The position numbers were made by a program, and so were the translations under genes. From Pigoraptor vietnamica (Eukaryota > Opisthokonta > Filasterea): a DNA stretch of 47,290 nucleotides. The stretch's first letter is position 1. Each line of letters starts with the position of its first letter. The DNA lies in NCBI GenBank assembly GCA_943704525.1, contig CALSCQ010000373.1, forward strand, positions 1-47,290, read 5' to 3'. Of this stretch, positions 1 to 11,832 are shown in pieces. The notes under the pieces were generated by a model. The model did not search any database, was not told the origin of the DNA, and worked only from the letters and a program-made list of their open reading frames with translations.

Positions 1-104
1 GGGGGGGGGGGACTCAAAGAGCAACGGCATTGTGTGCATTGGGAAGGAGAGTGTACCGGGATTGATGAATGCGGGCGCCACACGCGCAACAGCGTCCGAG
101 GCCC

Positions 105-1037
105 ACGCACCATGACGCACGCCTCCCAGTGGAGGAAGAGAAATATGAAAAAGACAAGCTTGAAGATCTGCGCCGCGTTCGAGCCGATCGTGATGAAACG
201 CTCCCACCGGTTCATATAGCGCACCAATCGGAACACGCGCAGAAGCTTGAGGATGCGCACGAGGTGGAACACGCGGATGAGTCTGGACGCACGGAGGGCC
301 GACGCGCCGCCGATCCCCTGGAGCTCAATGATGAGGTCAATCGGAATAATCGCAATGAAATCGGGGAAGAACCACGTCTTGAGGTACTTGAGAGCGGCGC
401 GCTTTGGGTCGAAATCGACCTTGCGCGAGAAGGGGTCCTCGATGCCCGTGCGAAAGTTGATGCCGATGTCCATGATCATGACGACGTCCAGCACGGTCGT
501 GCCGAGGAACATGTCGTGCGGAAGCGCGTCGAGAAAGAAGGCGAGCACGATTGGGAGCGAGATCATCGTGTAGATGACCTCGAGGAGAATGAAAATGTCC
601 CACAGCAGCCGCACGTACGAGCGCGGGTGCAGCATGCCCTTCTGCCCGTGGTACGACTCCATCTCCCGCACCATCTCCGGCTTGAGAAGAAGACGCCCCG
701 CGCCGCGCCCCATCGACGACAGCGTCGTTCGCGTCTTCTTCCCCAGCTTTTTCGCCGAGAACTGCCCCTTGGCCTTCATGCGCTGCGCGGCAAACGACAG
801 CCGCGACGACTGCCGCCGAAACGACGCAAGCGCGCCCACTTCATCTCCGCCCTCCGACGGTTCCCGCATGTGCTGTTGGCCCTCTGCCGCACGCAGTGGC
901 GAAGTCGGTGGGCTCGCAAACTTGAACGGACCAGAGGGCCGCGCGTCGTTCATCTTTAGCGGGCTTATCGGCGGTGTTCCGAACGTGAGCGGTGGTCGCG
1001 GCACAGCGGCCGCGTGTGCGGCAGCATGCGCGTCCAT
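105..1037 (-). CDS. Voltage-gated cation channel (CNG/HCN/EAG-like), 5' exon only
   Basis: Membrane channel subunit; the window holds the first exon, about 305 residues. From ATG at 1037 there is a Ser/Pro/Lys-rich cytoplasmic N-terminus of about 145 residues with no stop, then S1 starting WDIFILLEVIYTMI, S2 with VVMIMDIGINFRTGI, S3 with TWFFPDFIAIIPIDLIIE, a classic S4 with basic residues about every third position (RVFHLVRILKLLRVFRLVR), and S5 ending FIFLFLHWEAC. The acidic S2/S3 residues, the FPDFIAIIPID S3 and the HWxxC end of S5 are typical of the cyclic-nucleotide-gated/HCN/EAG superfamily rather than Shaker channels. The start was chosen because an in-frame TGA lies upstream near 1180 and 1037 is the first Met. 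The exon probably ends at a GTGCGT donor at 115-120 or 105-110. The pore and any cyclic-nucleotide-binding domain would lie beyond base 1, so ion selectivity and subfamily are unknown. Confidence 0.85.
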
Positions 1038-1463
1038 GACCGTGCGCAGAAAGAGCGCGCTGCGGGTACACGAAACACGTGACCGAAAACACAACCGCAC
1101 TTGCAACAGGAGAGGAGAGATGCATTTCAGCCATCGGCGTCGCCAAGGGAATCAGGTGCGTCATTTACAACAATATCGTCATCATGACGCCACTTTTCTT
1201 CCAAACAATTCTTTGAGTGAAAGAGAGAGAGAGAGTGACTACTGTGCCATAGAGTTAATCTTTGTAGGTCCTTTATACCTCTGTCCTACCTGCTCCTCAG
1301 CCACTTTGCTGGTCGGCTCCTCCAAACTGAGCCACCTGTGAGTGACTCACTGTAAGCGCCGTTCTAGTGGGCGACGGCTGGTAAGAATTCAGGGCAATGG
1401 CGGTAACGCAGGTGTTCCGATCGCCCGAATGGAACTCTCGCATGCTGTCGAAAGTCGCGCCCA

Positions 1464-1559
1464 AAGCGTTGGCGGGCGACTGAAGTGGGCGACGGCAGTC
1501 GTTTTGGCGCGAAGCGTTGGCGGGCGACTGAAGTGTGCGACGGCAGTCGTTTTGGTGCG
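1464..1559. repeat. 48-bp direct tandem repeat, two copies
   Basis: Copies at 1464-1511 and 1512-1559 both begin AAGCGTTGGCGGGCGACTGA and differ at only a few bases (tgggcg/tgtgcg, ggcgcga/ggtgcga). A weaker related fragment, gggcgacggctgg, lies near 1370. Confidence 0.85.
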
Positions 1560-1647
1560 AGTCGTAGAGTCGTAGAAAAGAATGCAAGGGGGCATGCTGC
1601 GGACGGGGCTACCCTCACACAGTGGGCAATTGACGTGTCGAATGAAC

Positions 1648-1991
1648 CCACTGGCTCAACCGCACGCGCACTTTCTCATGTACATGTGAGTTACTGGCTC
1701 AACTGCACGCGCACTTTTCCATGTGTCTGAGTGACTGGCTCAACCGCACGCGCACTTTCCATGCGAGTGACTGGCTCAACCGCACGCGCACTTTCCATGC
1801 GAGTGACTGGCTCGACTGCACGCGCACTTTTCCATGTGAGTGACTGGCTCGACTGCACGCACGCGCACTTTCTCACGTGAGTGACTGGCTCGACTGCACG
1901 CGCACTTTTCCATGTGAGTGACTGGCTCGACTGCACGCACGCGCACTTTCTCATGTGAGTGACTGGCTCGACTGCACGCGCACTTTCTCAT
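1648..1991. repeat. Minisatellite, about nine units of 36-43 bp
   Basis: Units are built on GAGTGACTGGCTCGACTGCA followed by cgcgcactttccatgt. Units begin near 1686, 1729, 1765, 1801, 1838, 1879, 1916 and 1957, with one degenerate unit before them. Variants alternate aaccg/gactg and carry or lack an extra cgca. Because most units are near multiples of three, it produces spurious open frames. Confidence 0.9.
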
Positions 1992-2252
1992 GGCAGTTGG
2001 CGACGTTGACGGAGAATTTCGTTTCTGTCAAGGCATGACTTTGGACGAAGAGATCGGTCTCCGAGAGGGTGTTTTTCAACGTGTGTTTCATTGAGAGAGC
2101 TGCGCGCACGGCGGGCCTCCGACCAGCAGAGTTGCCACCGCAAGCGCAACATCCACAGCACGCACGTGCGAGAACGCACAGCAGGCCGGCACGCAGTCCA
2201 CCTGCGGCCAAACGGCACACAAACACAAACACACATTCGACAGTCGCGCTTC

Positions 2253-5200
2253 TCAAGCCGCGCCAGACGCGACGCGCGCGGCGGGCGTGCTTGCCTCGGC
2301 CATCTCGAGGTACTCGCTCCAGCTCACAATCTCCGGCTGCGCAAGGGCGGCGTCCGACATGCGCGCGTACGCGTCCGCAAACAGCACGGCGCACTTGGCA
2401 TTCGTGATGAGGGGGACGCCGTGGTCCACTGCGAGGCGGCGCAGGCGGTAGTTCGGGTCTTCGCGGCTGTCGGCGCGCGCCACGGCGAGGTTGAGGACCA
2501 TGTCGACGTGTCCAGACACAATCTTCTCGCGGACCTCCTCGATGCCCTCGGAGACCGACAGGCGCGTGACGGGGATCGCGGCCGACTGGATCGCGTTCGC
2601 GGCAATGTCGTCCGCAAACAGCTTGAGGCCGCGCGCGCGCAGCTGGCGGGCCACGTGGACGAGCTCGCCGCCGTTCGTGAGGGAGTCCGCGCCGAGCATC
2701 ACGGCGCGTTTGGGCAGACGGAAGCCGTTGGTCGAGAGGAGGGCCTTCAGGTACGCCTCGTGCTTGTTGCGGCCAAAGCACGCGACCTCGCCCGTCGACG
2801 CCATCTCGACACCGAGCATGGGATCCGCGCCGCCGAGACGCGTGAAAGAAAACTGAGGGACCTTGATGCACTGGTACGGCAGCTCGCGCTTCATCGGGTC
2901 GATCGAGGGGACGGCCTCGCCGACAATCGCGCGCGTCGCCAGCTGGATAAAGTCGACGCCGAGGGTCTTCGAGACAAAGGGGAAGCTGCGCGACGCGCGG
3001 AGGTTGCACTCAATGACGCTCACGTGGCCGTCCTTCGCGAGCAGCTGCATGTTGAAGGGACCGGTGATCTCGAGGCCTGCGGCGACCTTCTCTGCGATGC
3101 GCTTCGCCTCAGCCAGCTGCTCCTTCGACAGGTCACGCGAGGGAAGCACGAGCGTGGCATCGCCAGAGTGGACGCCGGCGTCCTCCACGTGCTCGGACAC
3201 TGCGTGGCACACGAGGCGACCGTTCGAAGCGACGCCGTCAACGTCAATCTCCCTCGCGCCCTCCATGAACTTGGTGATGATGACGGGGTGCAGCGGCGAC
3301 ACGTCGGCGGCGCGCGAGAGGCAGCTCTTCAGCTCGGTGTCGTTTCGCGCGACGGACATCGCGGCGCCAGACAGGACGTACGAGGGGCGAACGAGCACGG
3401 GGTAGGCGACGCGGCGCGAGAACGCGACGGCCTCGTCGAGAGACGTGAGCATGGCCCACTCGGGCTGCTTCACGCCGAGGCGGTCGAGGAGGCTGCTGAA
3501 CTTGACACGGTCCTCCGCGGCATCAACCATCAGCGGCGACGTGCCCAGCATGCGCACGCCGGCGTTGTGCAGCGCCATGGCCATGTTCTGCGGCGTCTGG
3601 CCGCCCATCGACGCGACGACGCCCGCGCACTGCTCGAGGTCGTAAATGTCCAGCACGCGCTCGACCGACAGCTCCTCAAAGTACAGGCGATCGCACTCGT
3701 CATAGTCCGTGCTGACTGTCTCCGGGTTGTAGTTGACCATCACCGTCTTGCGTCCCATCGCGCGGAGGGCGCGAATGCACCCGACGCCGCACCAGTCAAA
3801 CTCCACCGACGACCCGATGCGGTACACGCCGCTGCCGAGCACCATGATGCCGCGGTCGCCAAACGAGACGTCGTGCGACGACGCGTTGTACGTCGTGTAG
3901 AGGTAGTTGGTGCGCGCGGGGAACTCGCCCGCGAGCGTGTCGATCTGCTTGACGAATGGCACGATGCCGCGCGACTTGCGCTCGGTGCGGACGTCCATCT
4001 CGTCCGAATTGAGCGCGCGCGCAATCTGCTTGTCCGAGAACCCGCGCACCTTGGCCTCCTTGAGGAGGTCGTCCGCGACAGTGGCGAGCGAGCCGCTCTT
4101 CTTGAGCTCGCCGTCGATCGAGACGATGCGCTTGAGCTTGTGGAGGAACCACTTGTCCACTTTGGTCATGTCGTGAATCTTGTCGACAGAGTAGCCGCGG
4201 TTGTACATGGCGTCCGCAATCGCATACACGCGCTGGTCCGTCGGGCGGCGCAGCACGAGGTCGACGTCGGCAAAGCGCTTGGGCTGGAAGCCGTCCACCG
4301 AGGGATCGACCATGCGGAGGGCCTTCTGCATCGCCTCCTCAAACGTGCGGCCAATCGACATGACCTCGCCGACGCTCTTCATGCTGCTCCCGATCTCACG
4401 CGACACGTGGTTGAACTTGCCGAGGTCCCAGCGGGGGATCTTGACCACGCAGTAGTCGAGCGAGGGCTCGAAGCACGCCGTCGTCTCGCGAGTGACAGAG
4501 TTGCGGAGGGTCGGGAGAGAGTGGCCGAGGGCAATCTTGGCGGCGACAAACGCGAGCGGATAGCCCGTCGCCTTGGACGCCAGGGCGCTGCAAATCGGAA
4601 TTCGACGGCGTTAGTGGAAACTCACAGCATTGCAGTCTCACGACCGTTGCACAGCCGCACATGCAAGCATACAACAGCGTACACGCAAGCGCACCTGCTG
4701 CGCGAGAGGCGCGCGTTGACTTCGATGACGCAGTATTCGGACGTCTCCGGGTTGAGGGCGTACTGGACGTTGCACTCGCCGACGACGCCGAGGTGGCGAA
4801 TGATCTTGATGGCCGCCTCGCGCAGCTTGTGGTACTCGTGGTCCGTGAGTGTCTGCGACGGCGCGACGACAATCGACTCGCCCGTGTGGATGCCGAGCGG
4901 GTCAAAGTTCTCCATGTTGCACACCGTGATGCAGTTGTTTTCGGCGTCGCGCACCACCTCGTACTCGACCTCCTTCCACCCCTTCATCGAACGCTCGACG
5001 AGAATCTGAGGCGCGAGGGACAGCGACTTGGTCGCGAGCGCGCGGAGCTCCTCCTCGTTGTCAGCAAAGCCCGACCCGAGGCCGCCGAGCGCAAACGCAG
5101 AGCGAATGATGACGGGGTAGCCGACCGCCTGCGCCGCCTTGAGGGCGTCCGAGACAGTTTCGGCAGCGACGCTGCGCGCGACGGGCTCGTTGATCTCGCC

Positions 5201-6880
5201 GAGAGCGCGCGCAAAGAGGTCGCGGTCCTCGCTGGTGACGAGCGTCTGGATGGGGGTGCCGAGCACGCGCACGCCGTTCTGCGCAAAGATGCCGGCCTGG
5301 TCGCAGCGAATGCCCGTGTTGAGCGCCGTCTGACCGCCGAAGGTGAGAAGAATGCCGTCCGGACGCTCCTTCTCGACCACGTGGCGCACGTACGAGGGGT
5401 CCACGGGGAGAAAGTACACCGTGTCGGCGAGATCTCGGCCCGTCTGGATCGTCGCAATGTTGGGGTTGAGGAGCACCGTCTCGACGCCCTCCTCCTTCAG
5501 CGCCTTGATGCACTGCGACCCAGAGTAGTCAAACTCGCCCGCCTGGCCAATCGACAGGCCGCCGCTGCCGAGCACGAGGACCTTGCGCGGGAGGCCGGCC
5601 TTCGACGACGACTTGTGCGCGTTGCGGACGTTCGCGATGCGGTGCGCGTTCTCGTGGCGACCCGTGAGCACGTCAACCGCCATCTGCGTCTTGGCAGCGC
5701 GGACGCGCGACACAAAGTCCTTGAAGAGGTACGTCGAGTCGCGAGGGCCGCCCGTCGCCTCCGGGTGAAATTGCACGCTCGAGAACGGCTTCGTCTCGTG
5801 CACGAGCCCCTCGTTCGAGCCGTCGTTGGCGTTGACAAAGTACTGCTGCCAGCCCGGCGGGAGGCGCTGGGCGTCGAGGGCGAACCCGTGGTTTTGCGAC
5901 GTGATGAGGCACGCGCCCGTCTGCTGGTTGACGGCGGGCTGGTTGTGGCCGCGGTTGCCGTACTTCATCTTGTACGTCGAGAGCCCGGCTGCCATTCCGA
6001 GTATCTGGTTGCCCATGCAGATGCCAAATATGGGGCGGTCGCCCTCGAGCGCCTTGCGGACATTCCCGATAAGGACATCGGCGCGCGCGGGGTCACCGGG
6101 TCCGTTGCTGATAAACAGCCCGTCGTAGCTCTCCTTCGAGAGGTTGTGGTTCCAGGGGACGACCTTCACCTCGGCGCCCTGCTCGGCGAGCATGCGGATA
6201 ATGTTATTCTTGATGCCGCAATCCACCGCGACAATCTTGACGTCGCCGCCGCGGTTGTACACCTTGGGCTCCGCGCACGACACCTCGCCGACGAGGTTGC
6301 GCGCGTTGGGATCGACAAAGGGAACGGCGGACGCCTCGACGCCCTCCGGTACAATGCGACCGAGCACCGTGCCCTTCTCGCGGCAAATCTTGGTCAGCTC
6401 GCGCGTGTCGATGCCGCTGACGGCGGGGACGTTGTGCTCCTTGAGCCACGCGGCAAGCGAGCGCGTCGACGTCCAGTGGCTTTCCTCGGGCGAGTAGTCG
6501 GCGACGACGAGCCCCGCGACTTGGATGCGATCTGACTCAAAGTGCGTGGGAAGGCCAAAGCGGTCGACCGTTTTGTCCGAGGGCACGCCGTAGTTGCCGA
6601 CGAGCGGGTGTGTGAGGACGAGGATCTGGCCGCGGTACGACGGGTCCGTCAGAGACTCGGGGTAGCCGACCATTGCGGTGGAGAAGACGAGCTCGCCCGA
6701 CGTCGGCGTGTTGGCGCCAAACGAGAAGCCCTTGAGCTTGCGTCCGTCCTCGAGCTCGATGGTGACGCGCTTGTTCTCCGCGGTCGCGGAGGTCACGGCG
6801 CGGACGCCGGACGCGAGCGACGCCGCCGGGAGGCGGGTCGCGGCACGAAATATATTGTGTATGGATGCGACCGACAACAT
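2253..6880 (-). CDS. Carbamoyl-phosphate synthetase, glutamine-hydrolysing, fused small and large chains
   Basis: Makes carbamoyl phosphate from glutamine, bicarbonate and ATP for pyrimidine or arginine synthesis. Exons 6880-4695 and 4587-2253 are joined over a 107-bp intron (donor GTGCGC, acceptor TTTGCAG). The join restores the conserved [20 protein letters not shown] and gives 1506 residues, close to vertebrate CPS1. Order: presequence-like N-terminus (1-35), small-chain domain, class I glutamine amidotransferase with nucleophile Cys288 (FGICMGNQ) and His372/Glu374 (FHPEA), then two ATP-grasp halves (first from about 435, LVLGSGGLSIGQAGEFDYSG) and a C-terminal MGS-like regulatory domain. 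No dihydroorotase or aspartate transcarbamoylase follows, so this is not a CAD fusion. The first 35 residues (Arg, Ala, Ser, no acid) look like a mitochondrial targeting peptide. The intact Cys argues for glutamine use, unlike ammonia-dependent CPS1. Confidence 0.97.
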
Positions 6881-7106
6881 CTTCGGGTATTAAGAGGGTG
6901 AGAAAAGGAAGCGCGCGTGTGTTGTGAGAGTGTGGTGTTCTAATTGCTCAGTAGTGTCCGAGCATAGCTCACTCCGGGTTGGCCAGCAACGGGGTGTGAG
7001 TGTGTTCGGTGTTTTGCGAATGTTGGATGTGAATCTTTTGGAAAATTGGAGCTTGATTCAATATATGCGAAGGGAAGGCGGTGCAGGGAGAGGGAGAGAG
7101 GGAAGG

Positions 7107-7141
7107 TGCGTGTGTGCGTGTGTGCGTGTGTGTGTGTGTGC

Positions 7142-7212
<71 letters not shown>
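7107..7212. repeat. (TG)n microsatellite with CG interruptions
   Basis: About 105 bp of TG/GT with occasional TGCG variants, about 230 bp upstream of the synthetase start codon on the other strand. Confidence 0.95.
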
Positions 7213-8061
7213 GGCGGGATCAGCAGTCATCTGCTGTTACTCAAAGTCACCCACGCGAATAATTATTAGCCCCTCCCATTTCTATACATTTTCCATACAA
7301 TTCATTTTTATTATTCACGCGCAGTTTTTAGCGGCAACTGATGATCGCTTATCGCCTTTCGCCATTGGCTGAGCCGTCATCGCGGCATGTGTCCAGCCCG
7401 TGGCACGTTTTCTACTACATACGCAGATTAGTGATTGCATTAAAGAGGTACTACGCATGCTTTACGAAAACCATAATGAATATTGGAGTTCATCATGGAA
7501 ATCGGAATGCTGATATGGAAGGGTGTAACATCCGCCCCTTGCGCGCCACGTGACGGGAAGCACTGTGATTGGCTGTGCACTTTGAACGGCGCTCTTCATA
7601 CAAATTGGTCACCGCTTTGCCGCGGATTCCACCTCGGCGCCGGCTGGCTTGCATTACACACGAACACAACGTTATGCAACTTCATTAGAGCTACAGGGGC
7701 ACTCCCCGCTGCTATTCAGAGTCGTCGGTGGGGTTTGGCGCGTGCGCGTGGCGAACAGGGTTGTCCGATGTGTCGAAGGTGTCAGGCAAAGCCATCGGCC
7801 ATCTCAGTTAAGACGCCACTGCAAACGTCGCCGGGTGGCAGTGGTCTACGCTTTACGCTTTGATATGGCGCATACTTGACTCTCCGCATTCGTTCGCGTA
7901 CACACTCGTGCTCTTCACGGTGCTGTAAAAGTCAACTTTGTAACTCTCAGCTTGTTCAGTGTTTTAACTGTGTCCTTCGGTCGCCGGTGGTCAGTGGGGG
8001 AATAAGTTGTGGTGTAGATGACTGGCGAACCGTACCGGTCAAACTGGTCAAGCTGACCCAT

Positions 8062-8126
8062 GGGTACTCATGGGAATAAGCATGGCGTGCAGAGTGAGGG
8101 GCCGGGGGGTACTCATGGGAATAAGC
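8062..8126. repeat. 20-bp direct repeat, 45 bp apart
   Basis: GGGTACTCATGGGAATAAGC occurs at 8062-8081 and 8107-8126. No inverted repeat or other mobile-element feature is evident around it. Confidence 0.8.
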
Positions 8127-8892
8127 CGCGCAATGGCGCCTGAGGGTCGGCGTACGCAATGTACTGCAATTTATGTTGGACTTATGCATTTCCCAATGCA
8201 GTCGTAAAACGGCCTGTCGTTGTGCGCACAGCAATAGGTGGACTGCGATTGTCGAAAATTACCGCCAGGTGAGAATGGGGAAACCCGAATGCCTGGCCTT
8301 CACTGCCCTTGCATGTTTAAGTCTAGTGAAGACAGCCGTCCTCACGAAATGTGACCGGAACGGCAACACGCGCGAGATCACAATCACCGCTTCGACAGGA
8401 GCTACACTTGCATAAGAGACCCTGTCATTCGCATCTCGCCAAATGGCCGGCAGTCAGCTCGGACCGGACTGATCAGCCGGCGCCATCACCACTCCTCAAT
8501 GAACTGTTGGCAGGTCGTTGCCAAGTCGCGAAACGAGCACTTTCTCCCAGGGTTAGAAGCAGCTTCCTCGGCTACTCTTTTGTTCATATTCTGCGCTGTC
8601 GGCTTCGTTTGATGAGCCGCAGTGGGCTCTCCGGTCGCCAGACGAGGCACCCCGGATGATCGCGCAATTTATTCAAAAATTCAAATTTCTGATGGGCGAT
8701 TTCTGATTGGTCGGAATTCAACCATCCTGTCAAACGCACGCACTCGCCATGCCTCCGTTCCCTTTCCGTGACGGAAACTGCGGCATCGTCGTCCATTCGC
8801 AAACAACACAAAACAGCACTCGTTATTGAACACAATTTGTACGCTCACGCGCGCGCACACACACACACACACACGCACTCCAAGTTGCCACA

Positions 8893-11278
8893 ATGGAGTC
8901 GGAGATGGATGCCGCCGGTGGCATTGACCCCGCCTACGAATGCGACGCGCCGATGTATTTCGACTTTGCGCGCGTTGCGGAAGGCGCAGAGGAGCAGATC
9001 AACTCGCCCGCGGACCGCTGGTTTGAGCGGCGTGCGGCGATTGGCGAACACACCGACGACCCTGTGCAGGTCCCTCAGCCCCTCCTCGAGGACTCGTTTG
9101 ACGACGAACTCAGCGAGGAGAGCGAGGCTCAGGATCAGTCGGCCGATGCGCCCCAACAGACTGCGGAGACGTCGACCGCCGGTGCGTGCGACGAGCCCAC
9201 ACCCATGGAGATTGACGTCGTGCCGGTCCTCGCGCCCGCCGTGTCCGCGGCTTCAGAGGCTGCCCCGGTCACTGTTGCGGTAACGGAGCAGACGCCCGCG
9301 GAAGTGCCGGCGCCGACCGAACCCCCGAAGCCCACGAACGTCGTCACGTCGTGGGCCGGTGCGGGTGCTATCAAGAGCGCCTTCTCCAACGCCGCACCGA
9401 GCTCCAAGTGGGTAGGATGCGAAACGTCCGTGCTGATCTCGATCTGCCTGGAGTGGCACCTCTTCCTTCTGTACTTCGCATACCTTTTTGCATCCATTGT
9501 GTCTTGTGCTCACGAATTCTCATTCTTTTTCAAATTCCAGGGCCCCTGCGCCGGAGCGTAAGCGTCGCAGCACCTCGCCCGCACCCGCCGTGCGATCGCA
9601 GCCCAAGCGTGCCAAGACGGACGCGCCGTCGACCATGTCGTCGCTCACGCGTCCCACTGCCGCCAGCATGGCTCGCGCTGCGCAGAAGGCCAAGCCCCCG
9701 CCCGCGACTGCTGCGGCCGCTGCGCTGGCATCCAAGGTCCCCGTGAAGAAGGCGACCCCAGAGGAGAAGAAGGCGGCCCCTGCGCCCCACGTGACCGCCG
9801 AGGACAAGGAGCTGGAGCGCATCGAGGCCGCGCGCATGCAGATGGCGAAGGAGCGACAGGCAGCCGCCGACAAGCTCCACGCGAACAAGAAGAAGTCGCC
9901 CACGCGGCCCCGCTCCTTCTCCTTCGCTTCGGATGCGCGCGCACGCTCCCGCTCGTCGTCGCGCGCGTCGTCCCGCCAGGCGTCTCCCACGCCCTCAGAC
10001 CGCGCCCCTTCGCGCGCCATGTCCGAGCGCTCGGTGCCTTCCACGCCCAAGCGCCTCCTTGCGAGCCCTCGCGCAATTCGCCCGCAGTCGGAGAAGATAC
10101 GCCGCGCCGTCGGTGCCCCGAAGCTCCGCACCGCCGCCCGCGCCCGCCCCACGCAGACGCTGTCGTCGGAGGAACGCGAGCGCCTTGAGCTGCTTGCCAT
10201 GCCCAAATTCCGTGCCGCCCCCGTCAACCCGCGCGTCATCGACAGCCACGGCGACGTCGGCGTCCCTCGCGTCCCCAAACGCTCGGTAACGAAGGCCCAC
10301 ACGCCCAAGTTCACGTCGGACAAGCGCGCCGTCGCCCGCCGTCCCGCCGCGCCCGCCCCGGCCCCCCAACCGGCCTCGTTCAAGGCGCACCCGCTCAACC
10401 ACGAGATTCTCGAGCACGTCGTCGGCGTTCCCGAGAAGTGCGCGCCCCCCGTCACGGTGGCCGAGTCGCCGTGCCTCCGCACGCGCCAGCGCGCCGAGTC
10501 TGAGATGCCGGCGGAGGGCCTTCCCCTCGATCTGACGGTCGTTGGCGAGGCGCTCATCATCCGCTCGTGCTCTCCCATCCCCGCTGACGCGCCTGTGCAG
10601 CTGCCCCCGAAGCCGCCCGTCCACGTGACCGCGCCCGAGCCCTTCCACTTTGATGAGGAGATTGAGCGGCGCAAGGCGGAGCGTCGCGCGAAGGAGGAGG
10701 CCGAGCGCCTCATGCAGGAAGCTGCCGCGCGCGAGTTCCACGCCCGCCCGATGCCCGTGGGCTCCCCCGTGCTCCCTCCCAAGCAGGCCAAGCCCGCGAC
10801 GCAGCCGGAGCCCTTCAACCTGCAGAGCGAGAAGCGGCACATTGAGTACGTCTCGGAGTGGGCCAACAAGGTCGCCGAGCAGATGGCGGAGGAGGAGGCG
10901 CGGTTCTCTGCGTTCCGCGCGCAGCCCCTGCCCGAGGGCGACCCCTTCATCCCCGCCAAGTCGACGATGCCCCTGACGGAGACGGCGCCCTTTAACCTCG
11001 AGACGGACGCCCGCGCCGACCAGCGCAGCGAGTTTGACGCCAAGAACCGCGAGCGCATCGCGCACGAGGAGGCCGAGCGCGCGCGCATGGAGGCGCTGAA
11101 GGCGGAGGAGGAGCGCGCGCAGATTGCCGAGCTGCGCAAGCAGATCGTGCACCACCCCGAGCCGATTCGCCGCTACCGCCCCATTGAGATTCAGCCGAGC
11201 GACAAGAAGCTCACGGAGCCCCACTCGCCCGCCATTGGTGACAAGCGGGTGCGCCGCTCGGGACAGATGCGCGCGTGA
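8893..11278 (+). CDS. TPX2: TPX2 spindle assembly factor
   Basis: Microtubule nucleator and activator of Aurora A kinase in mitosis. Exons 8893-9407 and 9541-11278 are joined by donor GTGGGT and acceptor TTCCAG, giving 750 residues (human TPX2 is 747). The alternative donor GTAGGA five bases downstream would break the frame. The N-terminus contains an Aurora-binding-like segment (AYECDAPMYFDF, then ADRWFERR). The middle is basic and Ser/Pro-rich with KRRxxSPAP and SR-like runs, suiting nuclear import and phosphorylation. The C-terminal third has repeated TPX2 modules: PFHFDEEIERRKAERR, FHARPMP, PFNLQSEKRHIE, FRAQPLPEGDPFIPAKS, PFNLETDARA, and a last coiled segment ending in RKQIVHHPEPIRRYRP and EIQPSDKKLTEPHSP, a strong family signature. 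The gene is alone on its strand, convergent with the next. Confidence 0.95.
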
Positions 11279-11832
11279 GAGGGGACTGTGTGTTCGTCGA
11301 CAGCGATGCCACTCTCACGGAGCCCTTGTCGTGTACAGTTTGTGTCCGGGTGGTTCGAGTGCCCCCCGTCTCATCTCTCATCTCTTTTTTCGCTCTCGCG
11401 TTCGAATTCCGTCGTCTCCCCCTTTTTTCCTTCCTGGTGGCAGCTGCCTTCAAACGCCTTCTCTCTCTCTCTCTTCTCTTCGGCATCCTCGTTATGGGCC
11501 GTTTTGCGTGCGTCTGCGTCTCGCATTGCGTGTCTGCGCGTTCTGACTTTTCCCAAAGGCGTGCCACAACAAACGCCTCCCTTATGACCCACCCGCGCGC
11601 TTCACGTGGCGTAGAGCAATGAATAGTCGAATAGTCGCACGGTGGGCTTGACAGCATTGAGACCTTGAGTTCGATGCCGACAAAGTTCACTACGGGACTG
11701 TCTGACCCACGAGGAGGATTGCTCGTTGTTTTATGTATGAAAAAAACTCGTGTTTTATGTATGAAAAAAGTCAAGGCGCAAAGCGATATCAGAAGTAAAA
11801 ATACGACGCAGGCAGCAAATAGAGGCGACGGC
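11279..11832. other. Spacer between convergent genes (3' UTR regions)
   Basis: Pyrimidine-rich stretches (about 11390-11480) and an AT-rich patch with a duplicated gtttttatgtatgaaaaaa-type motif near 11730-11770 lie between the stop codons of TPX2 and the convergent G8 gene. It probably carries both 3' UTRs. No gene is seen. Confidence 0.55.

Larger units (their letters stand above)
1038..2252. other. Intergenic spacer between two minus-strand genes
   Basis: I find no credible gene here. The stretch holds a two-copy 48-bp repeat (1464-1559) and a minisatellite (1648-1991), listed separately. The open frames across it are by-products of the repeats. 1992-2252 lies just 3' of the carbamoyl-phosphate synthetase stop and probably contains its 3' UTR. 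Confidence 0.6.
6881..8892. other. Intergenic spacer between divergent genes
   Basis: It separates the divergent synthetase and TPX2 genes and must hold both promoters. It contains a TG microsatellite at 7107-7212 and a 20-bp direct repeat at 8062-8081 and 8107-8126. A short CA tract (8857-8874) lies just before the TPX2 start. I see no convincing coding region, tRNA or transposon. Confidence 0.6.

Noticed and set aside
69-959. A 296-codon plus-strand open frame over the channel exon
   Set aside because: The minus strand encodes a full S1-S5 voltage-sensor pattern; the plus frame is low-complexity.
2091-5009. A 972-codon plus-strand open frame, and a similar one at 4661-6535
   Set aside because: Both are antisense to the carbamoyl-phosphate synthetase exons. 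High GC at third positions keeps the opposite strand open; the protein is Arg/His/Ala-rich with no domain.
9520-11139. Long minus-strand open frames opposite TPX2
   Set aside because: Antisense shadows of a well-supported TPX2 exon; composition is Ser/Arg/Ala-biased.
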